Assembly: GCF_024166365.1 (NCBI RefSeq)
Contig: NC_064819.1
Span: 212,313,293-212,377,292, forward strand
DNA: 64,000 nt
From: Elephas maximus indicus
Taxonomy: Eukaryota > Chordata > Mammalia > Proboscidea > Elephantidae
Reading direction: 5' to 3'
The notes beneath the pieces were generated by a model. It saw only the letters and a list, made by a program, of their open reading frames with translations, was not told the origin of the DNA and did no database searches. Below, piece after piece: positions 1-10,721 of the stretch (its first letter is position 1; the number at the start of each line of letters is the position of its first letter). The translations under genes were made by a program, and so were the position numbers.

Positions 1-93
1 CTCCAGAGAGGCCATAGGTAAACCAGGCAAATGTGTTGTCCCAGCAACATACTGAAGAAAGTGTTTCAGAAATTAAATACAGAGTAATCAACT

Positions 94-610
94 TGTCTTA
101 ACCATCTAGTGCTGCTATAACAGAAATACTACAAGTGGTTGCTTTAACAATGAGAAACTTACTCTCTCAGAGTCTAGTAACCTACAAAGCCAAATTCAGG
201 GTATCAGCTCCAGGGAAAGGCTTTCTCTTTCTGTCGTCTCTGGAGAAGGGTGCTTGTCATCAATCTTCCCTTGGTCTGGGAACATCTCAACACAGGAACA
301 TCAGGACCAAATGACACACTCTCCTATGGGCACTGCTTTCTTGGTGGTACGAGGTCCCCCACTCTCTGCTTGCTTCCATTTCCTTTTTATCTCTTGAGAA
401 ATAAAAGGTAATGTAGGTCACACCCCAGAGAAACTCCCTTTATATTGGATCAGGAATGTGACTTGGGTAAGGGTGTTACAATCCCTCTCTAATACTCTTT
501 AACATAAAATTACAATCACAAAATGGAAGAAAATCACACAATACTGTAAATCATGGTAGAGCCAAACTGATATATACATTTTGGGGGGAGACATAACTCA
601 ATCCATGACA
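94..610 (-). mobile_element. Solo LTR, MaLR/MLT1-like (copy 1)
   Basis: This 517-bp block starts TGTCTTAACC and ends CCATGACA on the plus strand, so it has TG...CA termini on either strand. It is flanked by a perfect 5-bp duplication, CAACT, at 89-93 and 611-615. Two other copies of the same unit lie at 23222-23743 and 50797-51422. Read on the minus strand, the order of blocks (a start resembling ATGGATTGAGTTATGTC, and an end with a T-rich stretch and CTGTTATAGCAGCAC) resembles mammalian MaLR/MLT1 LTRs. No internal retroviral region adjoins it, so it is a solo LTR. The LTR nature is well supported; the family name is from memory. Confidence 0.72.
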
Positions 611-1645
611 CAACTGCATTAAATGCTGCTGATAGGTTGAGTAAGGTGAGGATTGAGAATGGCCATTGAATTTGTTAATTCAGAAATCACTTTTCACAGG
701 ACCAGTTTTGATGGTAGAGGCAGAACTGAGAAATGAAGATAGTAACTATAGGGTAAAAATAGATCAAAAAGAGATCATTGTTCATGTGAAAAATTGCAGA
801 ACACTTGAATGCAGATGGAAATGATACAATGTAGAGAAAGAAAAATGGATGGCCTCTCTAAGAAGAATGCAATAATGAACGACATCATTAACCTTTTCTC
901 CAAACATGTCCACGTTTGCTTTCCTGTGTCCTGTCTTCAGTGATAATCTTTATTCATCATTCTGCTGCCACCTTTGCCAAACTACTTCTGAGGCCTGGTT
1001 AGTCGTGTCTAGATTTGATCTCTGGTTACCTCTTCCAGAGATCTATATCTCAGCCCTCCCCTCTTGCCTCAGTAAAACATCTCCGATTCTTCATTAAACA
1101 ATTTCAGAATGATTTCTCTTCATTTTCCAAGTATTTCCTACCCTTATTTGTGAGTCTGAGTAGTAGGCTTAAGTAGGATATTTACTCAGAGGCATTTAAA
1201 TTCACTGTAGGTACACACATTTGCATTACTTGTAAGAAACTGCTGGGTTACATTATCATTAAATTTAGAGCCGAGAGAAGAAAACTTCTGTCTTCATTGA
1301 AAAATTTTGAAATATATTGGACCATGGTCTTGAATACACACAGGATTTCACCCATTTCCTAGATACAATTTCTCCAACAGGAAGTGATTATCCCCATGAG
1401 GAGGCAGTGCTGGTCTCCCCTTTTCACAGGATCACCACTTGGTTTCTTGTTTCCTTACCACATCTCCCTTCCTGTCACTTCTTTGGGGGAAAAAAAATTC
1501 TCTGAGTGTGAAAGGAATAGAAATTCACTGTTAAAAAGAAATACTAGAAAATACAGGGAAAAATAAAAGAAAGAAAAAATTACTCAAGCTCCTGCCACTC
1601 AACATAATATTTTTTAATGTAATTCTCCATTACTATGTAGATTGT
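611..1645. other. Noncoding stretch, no gene seen
   Basis: No convincing coding frame or recognised repeat was seen. Open frames here are short and lack protein-like composition. Confidence 0.5.
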
Positions 1646-1805
1646 GGAAACCCTAGTGTCATAGTGGTTAAGTGCTATGGCTGCTAACCAAAAGGTCAGC
1701 AGTTCAAATCCACCAGGCTTTCCTTGGAAACTCTATGGGGCAGTTCTACTCTGTCCTATAGGGTCACTATGAGTCAAAATCGACCGATGACAATAGGTTG
1801 TTTTG
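1646..1805 (+). mobile_element. AfroSINE, short form
   Basis: tRNA-derived SINE. The head has the A-box-like CATAGTGGTTAAG and a B-box-like AGTTCAAATCC. The body has CTATGGGGCAGTTCTACTC, and the 3' part has CTATAGGGTCACTATGAGTC. Its length (about 160 bp) and block order match the other short copies in the window. Confidence 0.9.
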
Positions 1806-1933
1806 ATGCAGATAGTTTTACAAACAAGAAATCACACATAAAATTTACACTTAGAAGGATAAATCATTCTCATGACAATAAAACTTATAAGTATTTTAAA
1901 AGCTTTATATTATTTCATTTTATAGGTACACCA

Positions 1934-2132
1934 GAAGGATCCCTGGTGGCACAGTGGTTAACCTCTCAGCTGCTAAACAAAAGGTTGATTGTTCAAACCC
2001 ACCAGGTACTTCAGAGGAAACAGACGTAGCAGTCTGCTTCTATAAAGATTTACAAACTTGGAAACTTTATAGGGCAGTTTTACTGTGTCCTATAGGGTCC
2101 TAAGAGTCAAAATCAACTTGACAGCAATGGGT
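1934..2132 (+). mobile_element. AfroSINE, long form, with perfect target duplication
   Basis: Long-form SINE with the extra middle segment (TCTGCTTCTATAAAGATT) between the B-box region and the conserved 3' half. It is flanked by a perfect 13-bp duplication, TATAGGTACACCA, at 1921-1933 and 2133-2145, which shows target-primed insertion. Confidence 0.92.
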
Positions 2133-2277
2133 TATAGGTACACCATATTTGAGTTCATTATCCTCACAACTTTAAGCATTTAGGTAATTTATTTATTTTT
2201 TTATCATTACAAAAAATGCATTCAAAATTCTTATTCTATAAAACTTTATCTGCTCTAAAGATTATTCCTTGGGGTAC

Positions 2278-2440
2278 CAAAAACCAAACCATTGCCGTCG
2301 AGTCTATTTGGACTCGTAGCGACTCTACAGGAGACAGTAGAACTGCCCCATAGCGTTTCGAAGGAGCACCTGGCAGATTCAAACTGCTGTCCCTTTGGTT
2401 AGCAGCCGTAGCACTTAACCACTACACCACCAGGGTTTCC
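2278..2440 (-). mobile_element. AfroSINE, short form
   Basis: Reverse-complement SINE: the 3' tail CAAAAACCAAACC is at the left and the head CACCAGGGTTTCC at the right. An 11-bp duplication with one mismatch (CCTTGGGGTAC at 2267-2277, CCTTGGGATAC at 2441-2451) flanks it. Confidence 0.92.
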
Positions 2441-2555
2441 CCTTGGGATACGTATTCAGAAACAGAAGTTCTGGTCCAAAGCATGTAAACATTGTCAGGC
2501 TTTGGATCATAGTGACAATTAAATTTCCAATTTATACTTCCACTAGCACTAAATA

Positions 2556-4037
2556 GTTGTTGTTAGGTGCCAACGAGTCCATTCCGACTCAGTAGCTAAT
2601 GACGCTATGCACAACAGAACGACACACTACCCAGCCCTGCACCATTCTCACAATTGTTGCTATGCTTGAGCCCACTGTTGCAGCCACCGTGTCAGTCCAT
2701 CTCCATGAGGGACTTCCTCTTTTTTGCTGACCCTCTACTTTACCAAGCATGATGTCCTTCTCCAGGGACTGATCCCTTCTGACAATAAGTACGTAAGACG
2801 TAATCTCATCATCCTTGCTTCTAAGAAGCATTCTGGTTGTACTTCTTCCAAGACAGATTTGTTTGTTCTTTTGGCAGTCCATGGTATATTCAATATTCTT
2901 CACCAACACCACAATTCAAAGGCATCAGTTCTTCTTCGGTCTTCCTTATTCATTGTCCAGCTTTTGCATGCATAGGAGTGATTGAAAACACCATGGCTTG
3001 GGTCAGGCGCACCTTAGACTTCAAGGTGACGTCTTTGTTATTCAATGCTTTAAAGAGGCCTTTTGCAGTCAGTTTGCCCAATGCAATGTGTCTTTTGATT
3101 TCTCGACTGCTGCTTCCATGGGTGTTGATTGTGGATCCAAGTAAAATGAAATGCTTGACAACCTCAATCTTTTCTTAGTTTATCACCATGTTTCATATTG
3201 GTCCCATTGTCAGGCTTTTTGTTCTCTTTATGTTGAGGTGTAATCCATACTGAAGGCTGTAATCTTTGATCTTAACCAGTAAGTGCTTTAAGCCCTCTCT
3301 GCTTTCAGCAAGCAAGTTTGTGTCATCTGCATAATGCAAGTTGTTAATGAGTCTTCCTCCAATCTTGATGCCCCATTCTTCTTCATATAGTCCAGCTTCT
3401 TGGAATATTTACTCAGCGTACAGATGGAATAGTTATGGTGAAAGATACAACCCTGATGCACACCTTTCCTGACTTTAAGCCATGTAATAGCCCCTCGTTC
3501 TGTTCAAACAACTGCCTCTTGATCCATGTACAGATTATTCATGAGCACAATTAAGTGTTCGGAAATTCCCATTCTCCACAATGTTGTTCACAATTTGTGA
3601 TGATCCATACAGTCAAATGCCTTAGTATAGTCAATAAAACACAAGTAAACATCTTTCTTGTATTCTTTGCTTTCAGCCAGGACCCATCTGACATCAGCAA
3701 TGATATCCCTGATTCCACATCATCTTCTAAATCTGGCTTGAATTTCTGGCAGTTCCCCTCTACATAATGCTACAGCCACTTTTGAATGATCTTCAACAGA
3801 ATTTGCTTGCGTGTGATATTAATGATATTGTTTGATAATTTCCGCATTTGGTTGGATCACCTTTCTTGGGAGTAGGCATAAATATGGATCTCTTCCAGTT
3901 AGTTGGCCAGGTAGCTGTCTTCCAAATATCTTGGCATAGATGAATGAGCACTTCCAGCGCTGCATCCATTTGTTGAAACATCTCAATTGGTATTCCTTAA
4001 TTCCTGGAGCCTTGTTTTTCACCAGTGCCTTCAGTGC
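2556..4037 (-). mobile_element. RTE (BovB-like) LINE, 5'-truncated, decayed
   Basis: The minus strand carries the C-terminal half of an RTE reverse transcriptase and the 3' end. On the plus strand it starts with the reversed (AAC)n tail GTTGTTGTTAGG. Minus-strand frames give fragments such as IFMPTPKKGDPTKCGNYQ (RT region), YAKAF-like and YADD-type blocks, and a C-terminal domain near 2589-2912. Stops and frameshifts break the frame throughout, so it is a dead copy. It ends on the 5' side near the KNKAPGI block. Confidence 0.9.
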
Positions 4038-4282
4038 ATATTATTTCAGTAATAAGGTAATTGTTAATGTTTTGTATTTTTGAAAATTTACTGAAAAAGA
4101 CATATCATTGTTACGGTTTATCTATTCCTCACTATTTGCAACAAAAATTTCTAGTATTAATTATTTGTCTTTCTATTTTTGTGAGTAGTTTGCGTGCCTT
4201 ATCCAATAATCTGTGGCTCACTTTAGGGTATTTGTCCCCTCTGTGGAACGGTTTAATAGCCTTATAAATTAAGGTTATTAAC

Positions 4283-4951
4283 AATCTGTGTTTTATTGAC
4301 TATGCAAAGGCATTCAGCTGTGTGGGAAACTCAGAACACTTAATTGTGCTCATGAGGAACCTGTGCAAGAGGAAATTATTCAAACAGAACAGGGAGCTAC
4401 TGCAAGGTTTAAAGTCAGGAGAGGTATGCTTCAGGACTGTATTCTTTCACAGTACTTATTCAATCTATATGCTCAGCAAATAATATGATAAATTGGACTA
4501 TATGAAGAAGAATGGGGCAGCAGGATTGGAGGAAGACTCATTAACAACCTGCGTTATACAGATGACACAACCTTGCTTGCTGAAAGTGAAGAGGACTTGA
4601 AGCACTTACTGATGAAGATCAAAGACTACAGCCTTCAGTATGGATTACACCTCCACATAAACAAAACAAAAATCCTCACAACTGGACCAATAAGGATTAT
4701 CATGTTAAATGGAGAAAAGATTGAGTTTGTCAAGGATTCCATTTTACTTGGATCCACAGTCAACACCCATGGAAGCAGCAAGCAGTCAAGAAATCAAATG
4801 ATGTATTGCATTGGACATATCTGGTGCAAAAGACCTTTTTAAAGTGTCAAAAGTCACTCTGGGGACTAAGATACACCTGACCCAAGCTGCAGTATTTTCA
4901 GTCATCTCATATGCATGTGAAAGCAGGACAATGAATACGGAAGACTGAAGG
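4283..4951 (+). mobile_element. RTE LINE fragment, internal deletion
   Basis: Plus-strand RT fragment covering the block around FIDYAKAFS through to the region before the C-terminal domain. The frame 4573-4842 shows [19 protein letters not shown], which follows the YADD catalytic motif (decayed here to YTDD). Against other copies a piece is missing near 4320. Its content overlaps that of the neighbouring minus copy, so it is a separate insertion. Confidence 0.88.
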
Positions 4952-5484
4952 ACTTGTAGGATTTTACATACCGTAAGATGTATTAGCCATTTTAGAGGTT
5001 TGATTTATTAAGCCCCTCTCCATTCACAAGTCAGATAAGTATGTTTCCTGCTATTTTTAAAACTTCATTTCCTGTGTTTAGATCTTTCATTCTTTGATAA
5101 TTTGCTTTGATGAAATGGAGCTAAGTAAAATCAAAATTGATTTTTTTAACTAGTTCATCAATATTCTCAGTGATACATTTTGAATGATCTATTTCTTTTG
5201 CTGGATTCCTCAGAGTTCATTTATCATGCATTACATTATAGGGCCTGGATCTGTGATAGCTATTCTATTCCATTGATCTGCCGGTCTATTTTGCACCAAC
5301 TAATTAGTATAGTTTAATCATTTAAATTACACATTTAATTACTCTAGTTTTATAAAAAGGTTTACAGTCTTGTAGGACTACTCTATTTATTATCCTTCTT
5401 TTCCAAATTTTTCAAAATGTTTCACATCTGCTTATTTTTCAAGACAAGAATAATGTCCACCATTTTTGTTGCAGTTTTGTATGG
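4952..5484. other. AT-rich noncoding stretch
   Basis: No gene or repeat recognised. Confidence 0.5.
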
Positions 5485-5712
5485 TGATTAAGAGCATTGA
5501 TTCAAATCCAGTCTGCTGAGGTTCAAAATCCCAGCTCCATCACATACTAGCTCTACAAACTTGGGCAAGTTATACGGGACATTTATGCCTCACTTTTGAA
5601 TCTGTACCATGGGTATGATAATAGAACCTACCTCATAGAACTATTGTGATAATAGTGTGAATGATTAGAATCGTTTCTGGCAATATAGAAGTGCTTCCTG
5701 ATATTATTCAGC
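5485..5712 (+). mobile_element. MIR SINE (old mammalian)
   Basis: Diverged MIR with the expected order: GATTCAAATCCAG B-box region, CTAGCTCTACAAACTTGGGC core, the stretch that pairs with 'cctcatctgtaaaatggg', and CCTACCTCATAGAACTATTG. No target duplication remains, as expected for its age. Confidence 0.8.
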
Positions 5713-6895
5713 AATAGCCACTTTGTTAAGCTTTATATGCATTTATCATTATATGGATCGTGAATCTCTGCTAGCTCTAGCTCTCAGGACCCTCCCCTTT
5801 TGACTTATTGAATATCTTGTGAAAACTAATAAAGTTAAAATACTTTCATGCTTTTTCATGACCGGGGGAGGGGGGGTGGAGCAGGGAGGTAATTAAAGAC
5901 TTACTTTTCCAATTTCTGTATAAGTTATTTTTGTAAGCATTGCTTACCTCAAAGCCACTCATCCTCCTGATTTTTCAACCAACAGGTTGGAAAGGAAAAG
6001 GCTGACACTAGTGAGAATATGTATATATAAAATAAACCGTAATTAATGTTTATTGAAGGAATAAAAATTTGTTTTTATCATGGTTTCACCCAATCTATAA
6101 AACAGAATTTTAAGAATGACTCTTCGCATCTTATAATCTGTCCTAATCATATACCTATGTATACACGATATTCTCTTAGTTTGTCCTTTCTAATGCGGGC
6201 CCTACAGTGTGGGCTCTCAGTTGCTAATGTATATAACAAGAACGCAGCAGAAAACTGAAGATTCTAGAGATTCTCACTCACTTCATGTGTGCATTTCATA
6301 ATGTGATAGAAAACCTGTGGTTGCAAGGAGCAGATTTTGTGAAATATTGCTCAACAGAAAGACAAAGGGAAGCAGGTCATGTTGCCTGTAATTGTAGCTG
6401 GTTCTTTACTGAAAAAAAAAAAAAAAAAAAAGACAAACTTCTCAAATTAAGAGAGAAGGTCTTAGATTTCAGTGTGAAATAGATGAGTCGGGTATAGAAA
6501 GTAGATGTAGAATCACCTAGGAATGCTGCTGGTGCTACAATAGCAGCTGCTTAAACTCGGAGTTGCATCGTCAGGCTGGGCCTGGAGATCACTTCTTTCT
6601 CTATGATGTGGAATACCTGCTGCAGGGATCAGGTCTTCTTCCTCAAACTCACTTCTACTCTGGTTTCTAGTTTCTCACGCAAACAGAGCCTCAAGAGATA
6701 GTATCCTGTTAGCAAAAGAACCATGTAAACCTCCTCCGTCTTTGAGCTAGGGTGTCACCATATTCCCTATTTCAGTCTTGTCCTTCCATAATGACTTCAA
6801 AACTGGCATGTAGGTTCTGTGCTTCCACCTCCCATGACTGACTCCTTATTCAAGAATGGGTAGTCCAAAAGAAAAATGTAAAGCAAAATTCAAAA
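5713..6895. other. Noncoding stretch with a G-rich tract and an A-run
   Basis: No gene seen. A G-rich tract lies at 5864-5886 and a run of about 20 A at 6411-6431. The frame ending in a K-run near 6482 is an artefact of that A-run. Confidence 0.5.
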
Positions 6896-7310
6896 TCATA
6901 AAAAGACCAGACATACTGGACTGACAGAGACTGGAGGAACACCTGAGACTATCTCCCTAAAACATGCTTTTAAGCTGGAACTGAAGCCACCCCCAGAGGT
7001 CAAGTTTCAGCCAAATAAGAAATTGGCCTATAAAATAAACAATAAAACCCATGAGGAATGTGCTCCTTTAAACAATCAGCTATGCGAGATCAAATGGTCA
7101 ACATTAACACAAAAGCAAAGATGAGAAGGCAAGGAAGGGCAGAGAAACCAGATGGATGGAAATGGGGCAAGCGGGGTGGAAATGGCGAGAGTGCTGACAC
7201 ATTATGGGGATTATAACCAATGTCACAGAACAATCCGTGTATGAATTGTTGGATGGCAATCTAATTTGCTGTGTAAACTTTCACCTAAAACACAATAAAA
7301 TACTCAAAAA
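6896..7310 (+). mobile_element. L1 3'-UTR fragment of a diverged subfamily
   Basis: The left part (CATAAAAAGACCAGACATAC then GACTGACAGAGACTGGAGGA) matches the L1 3' UTR near 18144 and 43872. The right end (TGTGTAAACTTTCACCTAAA, then CACAATAAAA) matches the 3' ends of the two large L1 copies. The middle is diverged, so I read this as the tail of an older L1 subfamily. Confidence 0.62.
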
Positions 7311-8687
7311 GAATCTTTTCAGGCAGCTCAAGTGGAAGAAGAGGAAATCATTAGATCTTTCTATACTGAAACATAAATATATACGGGCATGTGGGCACTC
7401 TCTTTCACAATGGCTCCAAGACATACCCAGTATCATATCCAACAATTCTACATTAATTGAAATTTTGAAGCTAGAACTGCTACCACCAATATGTTATGAA
7501 ATATGAAACAGTTCACTTTTCCAGTTGACCTCCTTCTGGTTACTTCTACCATCAGCACTTTATGGTAATGAATCCCACCTGTCAGTAGGATCCATGGTAT
7601 TTTGAGAACTATTTAGGGGATTAATGTTTCAGAAAGTTCAGAAAGAGGGCAAAATTTGAGTAAGAATCCCAAAAGAAATGAGTTCCTGGAGAAGTATTAA
7701 TCATGTTTAACTTGCAATGAGTTAATATTCCTATGGCCTAACATGCTTCAAGTGTATGATCAGCTTTTATAGAGAGGATATTATGCTCCTTTTTTTCCTA
7801 AAACTGGTTATCACTCATTGAATTTCTCTTAGTGGTTTAATATTCACTTGGAGTTTCACAGACCATTCAATGAGTTCTGTTAAAAAATATTCATCTCTCG
7901 AGGATGGTTAAGGATGGTGACATTTAATGCAGTCAGTTGTCTGGGCAGTGATAAAATGGTCTCAGGTAATGACATCTGTCATTCTCAAATCACTGAATGC
8001 AGGTGGTTTTAATGAATGAAACGCAAGTTTCATTGACCAATTCGCTTCACCTAAGGGACCAACGTAAGTAGCTGCATAACACCTGTGGAGCAAAACTTAA
8101 AAGAAGTACAGAATCGATAAAAAGAATGACATGAAAAGACAGTGAACCAATATCTAAGAAAAAAGAAAAAGTGAAACTCAATGAGTGCTAAAAACATAAG
8201 GTGTGAAAATAACTGACTCAAAAATGAAGAAGAAATTGATTCTCTTTTCCTTAAGCCACTTTTAAGAAATACAGGCTATTAGCTATCTCTGAAAATAATA
8301 TCCACTATGTCAAGTAACCAACAATTGTCAGCATCTTAATATTTCTGGACTACTCTTTAGGAACTTAATATGGCATTTAAATATCTTGAAGACTCTTCCT
8401 ATAAGCAAAAACCTTCCCTAATGATCCTTGCCATAGTGCAGTCATTCATACGTTCAATAATCTCTTCCTCTCAGTGACTATGGCTTCCCTACCCCCATCC
8501 TCATTTTACCACCTGGTTTAATGTCAGTGGATACCAGGAGGCTACAAGGAGATTATCCAAAGAACTCCAGAGGAACTCTGGAGCTGAAACAGAAACCAGT
8601 TAGGTTGGGTCACCACTTCACCACTTTGTGATAAGGTCAACTCCCATCTGGCTGCAAAACAGTGAGAATAACCTATGACACAGCATC
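7311..8687. other. Unique noncoding stretch
   Basis: No repeat or gene recognised. The block 7880-8100 has mixed, high-complexity sequence and could be a conserved noncoding element; the sequence alone cannot show this. Confidence 0.45.
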
Positions 8688-8885
8688 AGAAGTCCTGGAT
8701 CCAAATTTAGGCTCTTCTGGTTTATACATGTGTGATCACGAGCAAATCCTCTGCCCTCTAAGCCTCGGTTTCCTTATCTGAGAAACAGGGGTGGTAACAG
8801 TTATCTCATGGGGTTGTTGTAGAATTAAATGTGGCACTGCATATGAAATTGTCTTGTCCAGCAGTTGACTTACAGCAAGTATTTA
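8688..8885 (+). mobile_element. MIR SINE
   Basis: Diverged MIR showing GTTTCCTTATCTGAGAAACA, then GTTATCTCATGGGGTTGTTG, the characteristic MIR order. Confidence 0.75.
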
Positions 8886-9129
8886 GAATTGTTTGCTCAC
8901 CCTAAATGAAAATATGGTGGGGATTCCAAAACCCCTCTTTTCATTTCTGCTCTCATTCATACTTGACATTTCATTGTCCCACCGGCATGGGGGGCACTGC
9001 TTCCCCAGTGCATGTGGTCCAGCAAATGTCTTGTTTGTTACACATCAGGGGTACCCAGAGCCCTGGCACATATTTGCTGTGTGGTCCACTAAGTTCCAGG
9101 AGAAGTAATTTAATAAACTTTACTGATTT

Positions 9130-9215
9130 GTATAAATATAATAGCAAACACTTAGGGCCAGACACAGCTCTAAGTACATTATCTGTATGAATGTATTTAA
9201 TCCTTAACTTTAAAA
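9130..9215 (-). mobile_element. MIR fragment
   Basis: Short block with CACAGCTCTAAGTACATTAT and ATTTAATCCTTAAC, like the reversed 3' part of MIR-class repeats. Too short and diverged for certainty. Confidence 0.4.
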
Positions 9216-10383
9216 AGTTCATTATTTTCTGTTTTTAAGAGTTCTCTTTTTAACAAACAACAAAAAGAGTAGTACCTCTGCATCTTAGAATTGTTTCTAA
9301 AATAATGGGAAGCTGAATTTTGTGCAGGTGGTCTTCTTTGTATCCTTTTAGCTCCAGGTTGTTTTAAGCATCTAAGGACTGGCTCCAAATCCAGAATGCA
9401 TCTAGAAACAGTCCAGGTGGCTGATTGCTAACAGAGCTGCAAAACAACTAGGACCATAAGCTGTAGTAGCCAAGGAAGAGGAAAGGTCAATCTAAGTCAA
9501 TCACAATACCATCAATCGAAACATTACCATAAATCACTATGGATTGTAAAGCATAAAGAGACTATTTCTTCCTTTCACTTTTCACTCTTTCTTGATTTGC
9601 GTTTACTACACATTGAGAAATTTTTTTTTTTTTACACTGATGGCTGGTATAGTTTTTTTCTCAGAATCTATCAGATGGTTGGAAGTATTAAAAAGGTCTC
9701 ATTCTAAGATGTCAAAGGAAGAGGCAGAATAAGGACAGGCTCATGTTGAGAGCAGTCTGGCATTTGGTGACGTCTTCACCTTTGAAGTAGCTGTGCTCTT
9801 TATTGTTGCTTTTCCCCACTGAACTGGCAGCTCTTCTATAAACGCTTGCTGGTATTCAAAATTCTTCTGCTTTAAAGTATGAAAATTTTTTTCAGTGTGT
9901 TTGAAGCCTCTTTCAGCAATGAATACCACTTATTATATTTATGTATTGAAACAAAATAACTATCTTAAACCAAATAAGAAATTTACCAGAGTATACAATG
10001 ATTTTAGAAACCAATACATTTTGACAGGCTTTTATGTATTTAGCTTTCCAAAATTATAAGATGACAATGCTTCTTTTTCTCTTCTGATATGGCTTGTTTT
10101 TGCATATCAATTTTTACTGCACAAGACTGTTCTATTTGCAAGCCTGAAGCTCATTTTTTCAAGTTAAAGTTTGTATTAAATTGTAATATCTTAATACAAG
10201 TCGAGTAACTATGTTATTATCTTGCCAATGCCTACATTTCCACATAAATTATTTTTCATTATATAATTGTCGTTTTTAAGGAAAACCGTGGTCCAGTATT
10301 ACTAAGTTTACCTGTTATTGCTTAAAGATATTTGGCAGTCATACAGTTTTTAGTCTTTTTAGGCATTTTTAGAACGTTGTTGT
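9216..10383. other. Noncoding stretch
   Basis: No gene accepted. A 62-codon minus-strand frame at 9741-9929 has fairly protein-like composition but no good splice sites and no family I recognise. Confidence 0.45.
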
Positions 10384-10578
10384 TTTAAGTCGCCGTCAAG
10401 GGGATTCCAACTCATGGCGACCCATGCGTACAGAGTAGAACTGCTCCACAGGGTTTTCAAGGCTGTGACCTTTCAGAAGCAGATCGCCAGGCCTGTCTTC
10501 CAGGATTCCTCTAGATGAGTTCAAACCACCAACCTTTCAACTACTAGTCAAGAGCTTAACTAGTTACACCACCCAGTG
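10384..10578 (-). mobile_element. AfroSINE, long form
   Basis: Reverse SINE with the conserved 3' part at the left (GGGATTCCAACTCATGGCGA), the AGATCGCCAGGCCTGTCTTC middle of the long class, and the head at the right. Confidence 0.88.
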
Positions 10579-10721
10579 ATACGTTAGTTCAGTGTTGACA
10601 ATAAAATGTTTTGTTTTGTTTTTTTTAATTGCTTAAATTATTCTGTACCAATGTGACATATAAGACTATAATTGCAATTTTGGGGGAACGTAAAAGCTAA
10701 GAGTTTAAGGATTATGCTATT

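Noticed and set aside
1646..1805. tRNA gene, because of A-box and B-box motifs
   Set aside because: The boxes belong to the tRNA-derived SINE head; no cloverleaf is preserved, and the same sequence recurs many times.
2556..4951. Head-to-head RTE pieces as a second twin-priming product
   Set aside because: The plus piece (FIDYAKAF region to near the C-terminal domain) overlaps the content already present in the minus piece, so they are two separate insertions.
9741..9929. 62-codon minus-strand frame (GFKHTEKNFHTLKQ)
   Set aside because: Fairly protein-like, but no clear acceptor or donor and no recognised family; too short to support.
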